From: Actinomycetes bacterium
Lineage (GTDB): Bacteria > Actinomycetota > Acidimicrobiia > Acidimicrobiales > Ilumatobacteraceae
Assembly (NCBI GenBank): GCA_029782355.1
Contig: JAKOUY010000040.1
Span: forward strand, 248,001-312,000
Length of the DNA stretch: 64,000 bases
Reading direction: 5' to 3'
The translations under genes and the position numbers were made by a program. This document shows positions 27,580 through 36,044 of this stretch, piece by piece (the first letter of the stretch is position 1; the number at the start of each line of letters is the position of its first letter). The notes beneath the pieces are model-generated. The model ran no database searches. It saw nothing but the letters and a program-made list of their open reading frames with translations, and was not told the origin of the DNA.

Positions 27580-28680
27580 ATGACCGAGACCGCCCGCCCG
27601 CGCCGCCAGGAGCAGGAGCGGGCCACCGCGGAGATCAGCGAGCTGGCGCCGAACGTGCTGCGCAGTCAGCTCCCCATCGAGATCCCCGGCCTCGGCCACG
27701 TCAACTGCTACCTCCTGGAGGATGAGCGTGGCGTCGCCGTGGTGGATCCCGGCCTGCCCACCAAGGACTCCTACGCCGCGCTGCGCCAGCGGCTGACCAG
27801 CGCCGGCATCCCGCTGCGCCGGGTGCACACCGTGGTGGTGACTCACAGTCACATCGATCACTTCGGCGGTGCCGGCTGGCTGCAGCGCGAGACCGGCGCC
27901 GAGCTGATCACCCATCAGGCCTTCCGACTGATGTGGGACCCGACCGAGCCCCCGGACGTGGACGTCGACGACGTCATCGAGGATCCGGTCGATGCCGAGC
28001 TGCCTGACGACCCGGAGCGCCACCACGTCCGCCGCTACCCGTGGCAGACCACTCCGTGGGGCGGGCCGGGGATCGACGGCATCTCCCTGCGGCGGCGGAT
28101 GTGGTTCCGGGCCGGGCAGCGCTTCCCCCGGCTGCGGCGCTCGCCCCGCCCGACCATTCGCCTGGCCGACGCCCAGACCATCTCGCTGGCCGGCCGCGAC
28201 TGGGTCGCCGTGCACACGCCCGGGCACACCGACGACCATCTGTGCCTGTTCGACCCCGAGCACGGGCTGATGCTGTGCGGCGACCACGTGCTGCCCACGA
28301 TCACCCCGCACATCAGCGGTCTGGGCACCAGCCACGACCCGCTCGGCTTGTTCTTCCGCTCGCTGGACAAGGTCGCCGACTACGGCGATGCCGTGCGCCT
28401 GGCCCTGCCCGCCCACGGGCATCCGTTCACCGACCTCGCCGGGCGTGCCGCGGCGATCAAGGAGCACCACGTCCATCGCCTGCAGCGCCTGCGCGAGGCC
28501 TCGAGCGAGCTCGGCCGGCCGGCGTCGGTCATGCACATGTCCACGGTGCTGTTCTCGCCGCGCGCCCAGGGAGCGATGGCCGACAGCGAGACCTTCGCCC
28601 ACCTCGAGCACCTCCGCCTGACCGGCGAGATGGATCGCCGCCAGCGCGACGGCGTGTTCGAGTACGTGCTGGCCGGGTGA
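27580..28680 (+). CDS. MBL-fold metallo-hydrolase
   Basis: A 366-residue metallo-beta-lactamase-fold hydrolase. The binuclear metal site is intact: THSHIDHFGGAGW (about residue 88), HTPGHTDDHLCLF (about 215) and LCGDHVLPTITP (about 235), with a final histidine in ALPAHGHPF. About 70 residues between the first and second motifs form an Asp/Pro-rich insertion (EPPDVDVDDVIEDPVDAELPDDPERHHVRRYP). Family members hydrolyse thioesters, lactones or nucleic acids; with the acyl-CoA genes nearby a thioesterase is plausible but unproven. Confidence 0.85.
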   Translation: MTETARPRRQEQERATAEISELAPNVLRSQLPIEIPGLGHVNCYLLEDERGVAVVDPGLPTKDSYAALRQRLTSAGIPLRRVHTVVVTHSHIDHFGGAGWLQRETGAELITHQAFRLMWDPTEPPDVDVDDVIEDPVDAELPDDPERHHVRRYPWQTTPWGGPGIDGISLRRRMWFRAGQRFPRLRRSPRPTIRLADAQTISLAGRDWVAVHTPGHTDDHLCLFDPEHGLMLCGDHVLPTITPHISGLGTSHDPLGLFFRSLDKVADYGDAVRLALPAHGHPFTDLAGRAAAIKEHHVHRLQRLREASSELGRPASVMHMSTVLFSPRAQGAMADSETFAHLEHLRLTGEMDRRQRDGVFEYVLAG

Positions 28681-28733
28681 TCGCCGAACGCCCGCAGCGC
28701 TGACGATCGTCGTGGTTCGTCGGCGCCGTTCGA

Positions 28734-28739
28734 TACCGT
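28734..28739 (+). promoter_or_regulatory. -10 element upstream of the phoH leader ORF
   Basis: TACCGT lies 9 bp before ATG 28749, the start of a 9-codon ORF, rather than directly before phoH. Confidence 0.5.
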
Positions 28740-28748
28740 AGAGGCGAC

Positions 28749-28778
28749 ATGAGCGCTGACGCCGACCCGACCGCATGA
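28749..28778 (+). CDS. Nine-codon leader peptide coupled to phoH
   Basis: ATG 28749 follows a TACCGT -10 by 9 bp, the spacing of the leaderless genes here, and opens the peptide MSADADPTA. Its TGA (28776-28778) overlaps the phoH ATG (28775-28777) as ATGA, so ribosomes ending the leader could restart on phoH, which has no ribosome site of its own. Real translation is inferred from geometry only. Confidence 0.45.
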   Translation: MSADADPTA

Positions 28779-29761
28779 CTGCACTGACCACCAGCGTCAC
28801 CGTCGTCGTCCCGGCCGGGCACCTGCTCTCCGCGCTCCTCGGGCCGCGCGACAGCCATCTGCGGGCGATCGAGGCGGCGTTCCCGTCCACCACGTTCGTC
28901 GCCCGCGGCAACGAGGTGACCGTCGACGGCCCGGGTGCCGAGCAGGCCGCCCACCTGCTGGAGGAGCTGATCCTGGTGCTGCAGCGCGGCGAGCACCTCG
29001 ACCCCGCCAGCCTGCAACGCTCGATCGACATGGTCCGCGCCGAGGAGCGCCCCAGCGAGGTGCTCACCGACGACATCATGCGCGGCGCACGCGGCCGCCC
29101 GGTCCGCCCGAAGACCGCCGGGCAGAAGCGCTACGTCGACGCGATCCGCACCAACGTGATCACCTTCGGCCTCGGCCCGGCCGGCACCGGGAAGAGCTGG
29201 CTGGCGGTGGCCATGGCCGTGCAGGCGCTGCAGTCCCGCCAGGTGCAGCGGATCATCCTGACCCGCCCGGCCGTGGAGGCGGGGGAGCGTCTCGGCTTCC
29301 TGCCGGGCGATCTGATGGCCAAGATCGACCCGTACCTGCGCCCGCTGTACGACGCCCTCTACGACATGCTCGAACCGGAGGGCGCCCAGAAGTTGCTCGA
29401 GCGCCAGGCGGTGGAGGTGGCCCCGCTGGCCTTCATGCGCGGCCGCACCCTGAACAACAGCTTCATCATCCTCGACGAGGCCCAGAACGCCACGCCGGAG
29501 CAGATGAAGATGTTCCTGACGCGCATCGGGTTCAACTCGCGCGTCGTCGTCACCGGCGACACCACCCAGGTCGACGTCCCCGACGGCAAGAGCGGCCTGG
29601 TCGGCCTGGAGCGCACGCTGCAGGGCATCGACGGGCTGAGCTTCGTCCACCTCGGTCGCAGCGACGTGGTCCGTCATCGCATCGTCGCCGACATCGTCGA
29701 GGCCTACGAGCGAGCCGAGTCGCCGGCCGCGGCCCCGTCGCGGGAGCCTCGGCGTGCCTGA
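28775..29761 (+). CDS. phoH: PhoH-like ATPase
   Basis: A 328-residue PhoH/YbeZ protein: an N-terminal KH-like RNA-binding region (about 1-100) followed by the PhoH ATPase with Walker [17 protein letters not shown] (about residue 130), [20 protein letters not shown], the long conserved [41 protein letters not shown] in which Walker B lies. It acts with YbeY, the next gene, in rRNA and RNA quality control. The ATG is coupled to an upstream mini-ORF. It overlaps ybeY by 8 bp. Confidence 0.95.
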   Translation: MTALTTSVTVVVPAGHLLSALLGPRDSHLRAIEAAFPSTTFVARGNEVTVDGPGAEQAAHLLEELILVLQRGEHLDPASLQRSIDMVRAEERPSEVLTDDIMRGARGRPVRPKTAGQKRYVDAIRTNVITFGLGPAGTGKSWLAVAMAVQALQSRQVQRIILTRPAVEAGERLGFLPGDLMAKIDPYLRPLYDALYDMLEPEGAQKLLERQAVEVAPLAFMRGRTLNNSFIILDEAQNATPEQMKMFLTRIGFNSRVVVTGDTTQVDVPDGKSGLVGLERTLQGIDGLSFVHLGRSDVVRHRIVADIVEAYERAESPAAAPSREPRRA

Positions 29762-30350
29762 GCCGCCGCGCCCGCGGCTCGGCCGGCGCCCCAAGGTGGG
29801 CGGCGACGGCGCCGTCGAGGTGTTCTGCGCCGACGAGCAGGACGACGTGCCGGTCGACCTGGCTCGCTGGCAACGCCTGGCCCTCGACGTGCTCAGCGAT
29901 CAGGGCGTGCGCGGCTTGGCGGAGATGACCCTGCTGTTCGTCGGCGCCGAGGAGATGACCGAGCTGAACACCGAGCACATGGGCGGCAGCGGCCCGACCG
30001 ACGTGCTGTCGTTCCCGATCGATGCCGCCGACGCCGAGATCGTGCTCGACGGGGAGCCGCCGAGCCGCGGCCCGGACCGCCCACCCGTCGACCTCGGCGA
30101 CATCCCCCTCCTGCTCGGCGACGTCGTGCTGTGCCCCAGCGTCGCCGCGGCCAACGCTCCGAGTCACGCCGGCACCCTGGACGACGAGCTGGCCCTGCTG
30201 GTGGTGCACGGTGTGCTCCACGTCCTCGGCCACGACCACGCCGAGGCCGAGGCGGCCGAGGCGATGCGGGCCACCGAGCTCCGCCTGCTGGAGACCTATT
30301 ACTGGCACGGCGCGGCACCGTCGGGGTTCCGCCAGGAACAGGAGTCGTGA
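29754..30350 (+). CDS. ybeY: Endoribonuclease YbeY
   Basis: A 198-residue metal-dependent endoribonuclease for 16S rRNA maturation and ribosome quality control. The zinc motif HGVLHVLGHDH (about residue 150) is complete, and the family signature TELNTEHMGGSGPTDVLSFPID precedes it; the DIPLLLGDVVLCP strand-helix also matches. GTG 29754 overlaps the phoH end. The C-terminal YYWHG tail is normal for actinobacteria. Confidence 0.95.
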   Translation: MPEPPRPRLGRRPKVGGDGAVEVFCADEQDDVPVDLARWQRLALDVLSDQGVRGLAEMTLLFVGAEEMTELNTEHMGGSGPTDVLSFPIDAADAEIVLDGEPPSRGPDRPPVDLGDIPLLLGDVVLCPSVAAANAPSHAGTLDDELALLVVHGVLHVLGHDHAEAEAAEAMRATELRLLETYYWHGAAPSGFRQEQES

Positions 30351-30355
30351 CGGTC

Positions 30356-31660
30356 ATGGTTGCCGGATCGTTCCAGAACGCCGACATGTGGATGATCGTC
30401 GGCATCGTGGTCCTCCTGGTCATCCTGATCTTCCTCTCGCTGTCGGAGATGGGCTTGTCGCGGATGACCAAGCCGAAGGCGGCGGCCCTGGCCGACCAGG
30501 GTCACAAGTCGGGCCGGATCCTGGTGCGCCTGGTGGCCAACCCGGAGCGGTGGGTCAACCCGCTGCTGCTGACGATCAACATCTGCCAGACCGTGCAGGC
30601 CACGCTGACCGGCATCGTCTCGGCGCGCATGTTCGGGACGGCTGGCGTCATCGTCGGCGTGGTCCTCAACGTCATCGTGTTCTTCGTCCTGGCCGAGGCG
30701 GTGCCGAAGACCTACGCCGTGCTGTACCCGCAGCGCGCCGCGTTGCTGACCGCCCGGCCCACGGCCGCCCTGGTGGCGTTCTGGCCGCTGAAGTGGGTGT
30801 CCCACGGCCTGATCTCGCTGACCAACGTGATCGTCAAGGGCAAGGGGCTGGAGCAGGGCCCGTTCGTGTCCGAGCAGGAGCTACTCGGCATCGTCGAGGC
30901 GGCCGCCGAGGAGGGCGTCGTCGAGCAGGAGGAGCAGCGCCTGATCGAGAGCATCATCGAGTTCGGCGACACGATCGCCCGCGAGGTGATGATCCCCCGG
31001 CCGGACATGGTGATCGTCGAGTGCGACCAGACCGTGACCCAGACCCTCGACGTGATGATGGAGCAGGGCAACAGCCGGGTGCCGGTGCACGGTGTCGACA
31101 AGCCCGACGACATCGTCGGGTTGGCCTTCGCCAAGGACCTGATGCGCGCCGAGCGAGCGGGCAACGGGGCCACGCCGGTGGTCGACTACGTCCGCCCGGT
31201 CCGGTTCATCCCGGAGAACAAGCCGGTGAGCCGGCTGATGCGCGAGATGCAGGCCGAGAAGTTCCACCTGGCGATCGTCGCCGATGAGTACGGGGCGGTG
31301 GCCGGGCTGGTGACCCTCGAGGACTGCCTGGAGGAGCTGGTCGGCGAGATCGTCGACGAGCACGACGACGAGGACGCAGAGGTGGTCACCCAACCCGACG
31401 GTTCGTACCTCGTCGACGGGGCGATGGCCATCTCCGACCTCAACGACCTGCTCGGCTCCGATCTCCCCGACGACGACTGGGACAGTGTCGGCGGCTTCGT
31501 CTTCGGCACGTTGGAGCACGTGCCCGAGGTGGGCGAGTCAGTCGAGCGCGAGGGTTGGAGCTTCGCCGCAGCGGAGATGGACGGCCGGCGGATCCGCAAG
31601 GTGCGGGTCACCCTGCTGCCCGATCTCGGCGCCGAGCGGGCCGCCGAGCACGACGGCTGA
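30356..31660 (+). CDS. CNNM/CorC (HlyC)-type transporter with CBS domains
   Basis: A 434-residue membrane protein: DUF21/CNNM domain with three to four helices (MWMIVGIVVLLVILIFLSLSEMGLSR; LLLTINICQTVQATLTGIVSARMF; VGVVLNVIVFFVLAEAVPKTYAV), a tandem CBS pair (TIAREVMIPRPDMVIVECDQTV; FHLAIVADEYGAVAGLVTLEDCLEELVGEIVDEHD) and a C-terminal CorC_HlyC domain. The family acts in Mg or Co transport. ATG 30356 has a well-placed AGGAG; GTG 30347, overlapping the ybeY stop as GTGA, is an alternative. phoH-ybeY-corC is a conserved order. Confidence 0.92.
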   Translation: MVAGSFQNADMWMIVGIVVLLVILIFLSLSEMGLSRMTKPKAAALADQGHKSGRILVRLVANPERWVNPLLLTINICQTVQATLTGIVSARMFGTAGVIVGVVLNVIVFFVLAEAVPKTYAVLYPQRAALLTARPTAALVAFWPLKWVSHGLISLTNVIVKGKGLEQGPFVSEQELLGIVEAAAEEGVVEQEEQRLIESIIEFGDTIAREVMIPRPDMVIVECDQTVTQTLDVMMEQGNSRVPVHGVDKPDDIVGLAFAKDLMRAERAGNGATPVVDYVRPVRFIPENKPVSRLMREMQAEKFHLAIVADEYGAVAGLVTLEDCLEELVGEIVDEHDDEDAEVVTQPDGSYLVDGAMAISDLNDLLGSDLPDDDWDSVGGFVFGTLEHVPEVGESVEREGWSFAAAEMDGRRIRKVRVTLLPDLGAERAAEHDG

Positions 31661-31715
31661 CGGCACGCACGACACGACAGACGACTCGACCGACGACACG
31701 ACACGGAGGACGGAC

Positions 31716-32471
31716 ATGGAAGTCTCACTGGCAGGAAAGGTGGCCCTGGTCACCGGCGCCTCGCGGGGCATCGGCAAGGCGATCGCGGCGACGATGGCGG
31801 CCTCCGGCGCCAAGGTCATGCTGACCAGCCGCAAGCAGGATGCCCTGGAGGCCGCCGCGGCCGAGATGGCCGGGGAGACCGCGGTGCACGCGGCCAACGC
31901 CGGGGACCCCGACGCCGGGCGAGCCTGCGTGGCCGCCACGATCGAGCGCTTCGGCGGGTTGGACATCCTGGTCAACAACGCCGCCACCAACCCGTACTAC
32001 GGGCCGACCCTGGGCATCGACGAGAGCCGCTACGACAAGACCTTCCAGGTCAACCTGCGCGGCCCGCTGTTCTGGATCCAGGCCGCGTGGGAGCAGGCGA
32101 TGCGCGACAAGCCCGGCGTCATCGTCAACATCGCCTCCGTGGGCGGGCTGCGCGCCGAGGGGTCCCTCGGGGTCTACAACCTGACCAAGGCGGCGCTGAT
32201 CCATCTCACTCGCCAGCTCGCCGGTGAGCTCGGCCCGACGCGCGTCGTCGGCATCGCTCCCGGCCTGGTGGAGACCGACTTCGCCTCGGTGCTGGTCGAC
32301 AACTTCGGCGAGTCGCTGGCCAGGAAGATGCCGACCCGGCGCATCGGCCAGCCCCAGGACATCGCCAACCTGGCCGTGTTCCTGGCCTCTGACCTGGCGG
32401 CGTGGATCACCGGCGACACCTTCGTCATCGACGGGGGGGCCGGGGTGTCCAACTCGACCGTCGGCGGATGA
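31716..32471 (+). CDS. Short-chain dehydrogenase/reductase (FabG-like)
   Basis: A 251-residue NAD(P)-dependent SDR. It shows TGASRGIGKA (about residue 13), NNAA (about 90), the catalytic Ser in VNIASVGGLRAEGSLGVYNLTKAAL with YNLTK supplying Tyr and Lys, and the C-terminal IDGGAGVSNSTVGG. Strong ACGGAGGA ribosome site. The 55 bp upstream are a low-complexity ACGACACGAC-rich leader. It overlaps menA by 4 bp (ATGA). Substrate unknown; resembles 3-oxoacyl reductases in the lipid-degradation setting. Confidence 0.88.
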   Translation: MEVSLAGKVALVTGASRGIGKAIAATMAASGAKVMLTSRKQDALEAAAAEMAGETAVHAANAGDPDAGRACVAATIERFGGLDILVNNAATNPYYGPTLGIDESRYDKTFQVNLRGPLFWIQAAWEQAMRDKPGVIVNIASVGGLRAEGSLGVYNLTKAALIHLTRQLAGELGPTRVVGIAPGLVETDFASVLVDNFGESLARKMPTRRIGQPQDIANLAVFLASDLAAWITGDTFVIDGGAGVSNSTVGG

Positions 32472-33358
32472 ACCCGCTCCCGGGCACGCCGCCGCGGCAT
32501 CCGTGGGTGGCGGGAGCTCGGCCGCGCACGCTGCCGGCGGCGGTGGTCCCGGTGGCGGTCGGCGCGGCCTGTGCCACCGGGCTCGCAGCGGTGTGGTGGC
32601 GGGTGCTCCCGGCGCTGGTGGTCAGCCTGGCCCTGCAGGTCGGGGTCAACTTCGCCAACGACTACAGCGACGGGGTGCGCGGCACCGACGACGTCCGCGT
32701 CGGGCCGGTTCGCCTGGTGGCCGGCGGGCTGAAGCCGGCGGGAGCCGTGAAGCGGGCCGCGCTGGCGGCGTTCGCCGTTGCCGGGCTGGCCGGTGTGGTG
32801 CTGGCCGCTCAGACGTCGTGGTGGCTGGTGGTCGTCGGTCTGGCCGCGGTGGCCGCGGCGTGGGGGTACACCGGCGGACCGAAGCCCTACGGGTACCTCG
32901 GGCTCGGCGAGGTCTTCGTCTTCGTGTTCTTTGGCCTGGTGGCCACGGTCGGGACCACCTACGTGCTGATCGAACGGATCCCGGCGGCGGCGTGGGTCGG
33001 TGGGTGCCTGGCCGGGTTCCTGGCGTGCGCCCTGCTGGTGGTCAACAACCTGCGAGACATCCCCACCGACACCGCCGCCGGGAAGCGGACTCTGGCGGTC
33101 CGGCTCGGCGACCGCCCCACCCGCTGGCTGTACGTCGGGTTGCTGGGCGGGGCACTGGCCGCCATCGTGATCCTGGCGGTGGGCGGCGAGCCGTGGGCCG
33201 CGGTCGGGGCGGTGGGACTGGTCGCCGCAGTCCCGGCGGTGCGCCAGGTGTGGGGCGGGGCGGTCGGGCGTCAGCTGATCGCCGTGCTCGGTGCCACCGG
33301 CCGGGCCCAGCTGCTGGTCGGCCTGCTCACCGCGGCAGGGATCGCAGCCAGTCGCTGA
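32468..33358 (+). CDS. menA: 1,4-dihydroxy-2-naphthoate polyprenyltransferase
   Basis: A 296-residue UbiA-superfamily membrane enzyme that prenylates DHNA to demethylmenaquinone. The first Asp-rich motif is NFANDYSDGVRGTD (about residue 62), the second NNLRDIPTDTAAGKRTLAVRLG (about 194). About eight to nine hydrophobic helices follow the N-terminal WVAGARPRTLPAAVVPVAVG signature. The start overlaps the SDR stop as ATGA. The end overlaps the convergent menH by 32 bp. Confidence 0.95.
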   Translation: MNPLPGTPPRHPWVAGARPRTLPAAVVPVAVGAACATGLAAVWWRVLPALVVSLALQVGVNFANDYSDGVRGTDDVRVGPVRLVAGGLKPAGAVKRAALAAFAVAGLAGVVLAAQTSWWLVVVGLAAVAAAWGYTGGPKPYGYLGLGEVFVFVFFGLVATVGTTYVLIERIPAAAWVGGCLAGFLACALLVVNNLRDIPTDTAAGKRTLAVRLGDRPTRWLYVGLLGGALAAIVILAVGGEPWAAVGAVGLVAAVPAVRQVWGGAVGRQLIAVLGATGRAQLLVGLLTAAGIAASR

Positions 33359-34304
33359 GCGCGCTGCGCACCAGCTCGGGGCGCTGCAGGTGGGCGGCAT
33401 GGGCCGCCCCGTGGATGGCCACGTACCGTCCCTGCCTCACGCCACCGGCGATCTGGCGGGCGACGGCGGCGAACTTGGCGTCCTCCTCACCCGACATGGC
33501 CAGCACCGGCATGGTCAGCTCGGCCAGGCGCTGCCAGGTCGACAGCTGCGATCCGGTGCCGGCCAGGCGCAGGCTGCTGGCCAGGCCGTCGACGGTGTTG
33601 GTCAGCCGGGCGTCGCGATCGTCGTCGGTCAGCCGGTGCCCGCCGAACAGCGCCTGGGCGGTCCACTGCGGCAGGAAGGCGGCGACCCCGACGTCTTCGA
33701 TGTGCCGCGCCAGGTGCTCGTCGGCAGCACGGCGCGCCGCCCGCTCGGCCTCGTCGTCGATGCCGGGGGTCGCCCCGATCACGGCCAGGGCGCGAACCTG
33801 CGTCGGGTGGGTGAAGGCCGTCTGCAGGGCGAAGCGCCCACCCAGGCTGTAGCCGATGTAGATCGCCGGACCGAAGGTGGCCAGCAGATCGGCGCCGCTG
33901 CGCAGGTCGGCCCGCACCGGCGCCGAGCGGCCGTGGCCGGGGAGATCCACCAGGACGGCCTCGTATCCCTCGGTGGCCAGCGAGCCGGCGATGTGCGTCC
34001 ATGACTGGGCGGTATGGGTGAAGCCGTGGAGGAACACCAGCCGAGGCCCCTGTCCGGCGGTCCAGGCCGCCAGTGGGCCGTGCAGCCGTCGCCACCCCTC
34101 GCCGGGCTCGCCGGCGTCGTCGGCGCGGATCCGCTCGGAGCGAACGGCCGTGTCGCCCGCCGCGTCGCCTCCGGTGCCGCCTGCCGTGTCGCCTCCGGTG
34201 CCGCCTGCCGTGTCGCCTCCGGTGCCGCCTGCCGTGTCGCCCGCCGTGTCGCCTCCGGTGCCGCCTGGCGGATCGGCGTCTCCGAGCTCGGCTTCCACGG
34301 TCAT
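33327..34304 (-). CDS. menH: MenH-like alpha/beta hydrolase (SHCHC synthase) with repeat N-terminus
   Basis: A 325-residue alpha/beta hydrolase with LVFLHGFTHTAQSW (oxyanion region), nucleophile elbow IGYSLGGRFAL, the acid in SGEEDAKF and the histidine in IHGAAHAAHLQRPELV. The GFTHT and GYSLGGR motifs and its place among men genes support MenH, which forms SHCHC in menaquinone synthesis. Residues 12-50 are a low-complexity GGTGGDTA repeat, absent from typical MenH, encoded by 24-bp tandem DNA repeats. ATG 34304 is supported by TATCGT on the minus strand (34311-34316) 6 bp upstream. Confidence 0.8.
   Translation of the reverse strand: MTVEAELGDADPPGGTGGDTAGDTAGGTGGDTAGGTGGDTAGGTGGDAAGDTAVRSERIRADDAGEPGEGWRRLHGPLAAWTAGQGPRLVFLHGFTHTAQSWTHIAGSLATEGYEAVLVDLPGHGRSAPVRADLRSGADLLATFGPAIYIGYSLGGRFALQTAFTHPTQVRALAVIGATPGIDDEAERAARRAADEHLARHIEDVGVAAFLPQWTAQALFGGHRLTDDDRDARLTNTVDGLASSLRLAGTGSQLSTWQRLAELTMPVLAMSGEEDAKFAAVARQIAGGVRQGRYVAIHGAAHAAHLQRPELVRSALSDWLRSLPR
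34165..34268. repeat. 24-bp tandem repeats inside menH
   Basis: Three consecutive copies of a 24-bp unit (34165-34188, 34189-34212, 34213-34236), a 12-bp partial and a further incomplete copy. They encode the GGTGGDTA repeats near the MenH N-terminus. Confidence 0.92.
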
Positions 34305-34310
34305 CGGGTC

Positions 34311-34327
34311 ACGATACGGCCTATCGT
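34311..34327. promoter_or_regulatory. Symmetric divergent promoter (menH and menD)
   Basis: ACGATA-CGGCC-TATCGT is an inverted repeat in which each arm is the -10 hexamer TATCGT for one direction, 6 bp before menH ATG (34304) and 7 bp before menD ATG (34335). Confidence 0.6.
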
Positions 34328-34334
34328 GCCTGCG

Positions 34335-36023
34335 ATGGACGGCGCCGACCTGCAGGCCACGTGGTGCGCCACGCTGGTCGATCAGTGGGTGCGTTGCGGT
34401 CTGCGCCACGTCTTCGTCGCCCCCGGGTCGCGCAGCACGCCCCTGGCGGTGGCGTTCGCCGGGCGGGTCGAGCTGCGCCTCGAGGTGTTCCACGACGAGC
34501 GCTCGGCGGCGTTCGCCGCGCTCGGCGCCGGCCTGACCACGGGCGTCCCCGCCGCGGTGCTGTGCACCAGCGGGACGGCGGCCACCCACTTCCACGCTGC
34601 CGTGGTCGAGGCCGGCCTGGCCGGCGTCCCCCTCCTGGTGCTCACTGCCGACCGCCCACCAGAGCTGCACGGCGTGGGTGCCGCGCAGACCATCGACCAG
34701 CACCGGCTGTACGGCGATGCCGTGCGCTGGTTCGCCGACCTCGCCCCGGCCGAACCGTCCGATCGGCTGGCCTGGCGGGCACTGGCGGCCGAGGCCTGGC
34801 GGCGTGCCGGTGGCCCGCGGCCCGGCGCGGTGCACCTGAACGTCGGGCTGCGCGAGCCGCTGCTCGGCACACCGGGTGAGCTGCCGCCGGCGGTGGCCTG
34901 GCCGGGGCCCACGGCGGCACCGGTGCCGGACGACGCCGTGCTCGATCAGCTGGCCGACGCGCTGCGCGTCCGTCGGGGTGTCATCGTCGCCGGTCACGGG
35001 GTCGACGATCCCGACGCCGTCGCCCGCCTGGCCGCGGCGCTGGGTTGGCCGGTGCTGGCCGATGCGCGCTCGCGGTGCCGGACGCTGCCGGGCGCGGTGG
35101 CCGCATTCGACGCCGTGCTCCGCCACCCCGGCTTCGCCGCCGGGCACCGTCCCGATGCCGTGCTGCAGTTGGGCATGCCACCCGCCTCGAAGGTGCTCGG
35201 CCAGTGGTTGGCCGCGGCACCGGACTGCGTGCATCTCGCCGTGTCCCCGGCCGGGCTGGTCTCCGATCCGTGGCTCCTCGGGACTCGCCAGGTGCACAGT
35301 GCGATCGGCTCGCTGGCCGATGCGCTGGCCGGCCGGTGCGGCTCGGCCGCCGATCCCCGGTGGCTCGACGAGTGGCAGCACGCCGCGGCGGTGGCCGACC
35401 ACGCCATCGATCGTGCGCTGGGCGGCGGGTGCGGCGAGCCGGCGGTGGCCCGCAGGCTGAGCCGGCTCCCGGCCGATCGGCACCTGGTCGTCTCGTCGTC
35501 CATGCCGGTGCGCGACCTGGAGTGGTTCGGGGCGCCGGGCCCCGGCCCGGTGGTCCACGCCAATCGCGGTGCCAACGGGATCGACGGCGTGGTGGCCACC
35601 GCCATCGGGGTGGCCAGCACCGGCGCGCCGACGGTGGCGCTGCTGGGCGACCTGGCGTGGTGTCACGACGCCTCGTCGCTGACCGCCCTGGCCCGGCGGG
35701 TGCTCGATCTCACGGTGGTGGTGGTCGACAACGACGGCGGGGGGATCTTCTCGTTCCTGCCCCAGCGCGCCGCCCTCGACCACGAGCGCTTCGAGCGGCT
35801 GTTCGGCACGCCCCACGGAACCGACGTCGTCGGTCTGGCACGAGCCCACGGCCTCACCGCCGACACGCTCACCGATCCGTGCCGGTTGGGCGACGCCGGT
35901 CGGCCGGGGTCGGGGGTCCGGATGTGGCGGGTGGCGTCGGACCGCGAGGCCAACGTCGCCGAGCATCGCCGGGTCCACGAGGCGGTCAACGCCGCGCTGG
36001 ACGCCGCCGGTCTCGGTGGGTGA
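34335..36023 (+). CDS. menD: 2-succinyl-5-enolpyruvyl-6-hydroxy-3-cyclohexene-1-carboxylate synthase
   Basis: A 562-residue thiamine-diphosphate enzyme joining isochorismate and 2-oxoglutarate, the first committed menaquinone step. The N-terminal pyrimidine domain has FVAPGSRSTPLAVAF and the catalytic Glu in HDERSAAFAALG; then CTSGTAATHFHAAVVEA and LTADRPPELHGVGAAQTIDQ. The C-terminal PP domain has ANRGANGIDGVVATAIG, LLGDLAWCHDASSL and VVDNDGGGIFSFLPQ for Mg-ThDP. ATG 34335 is fixed by TATCGT 7 bp upstream; GTG 34326 is also in frame. Confidence 0.96.
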   Translation: MDGADLQATWCATLVDQWVRCGLRHVFVAPGSRSTPLAVAFAGRVELRLEVFHDERSAAFAALGAGLTTGVPAAVLCTSGTAATHFHAAVVEAGLAGVPLLVLTADRPPELHGVGAAQTIDQHRLYGDAVRWFADLAPAEPSDRLAWRALAAEAWRRAGGPRPGAVHLNVGLREPLLGTPGELPPAVAWPGPTAAPVPDDAVLDQLADALRVRRGVIVAGHGVDDPDAVARLAAALGWPVLADARSRCRTLPGAVAAFDAVLRHPGFAAGHRPDAVLQLGMPPASKVLGQWLAAAPDCVHLAVSPAGLVSDPWLLGTRQVHSAIGSLADALAGRCGSAADPRWLDEWQHAAAVADHAIDRALGGGCGEPAVARRLSRLPADRHLVVSSSMPVRDLEWFGAPGPGPVVHANRGANGIDGVVATAIGVASTGAPTVALLGDLAWCHDASSLTALARRVLDLTVVVVDNDGGGIFSFLPQRAALDHERFERLFGTPHGTDVVGLARAHGLTADTLTDPCRLGDAGRPGSGVRMWRVASDREANVAEHRRVHEAVNAALDAAGLGG

Positions 36024-36044
36024 TGCCGGCGACCGTTCGTCGGT

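Noticed and set aside
32759-33358. menA as ubiA or another prenyltransferase
   Set aside because: Linkage to menH, menD, menF and menG and absence of ubiquinone genes favour menA.
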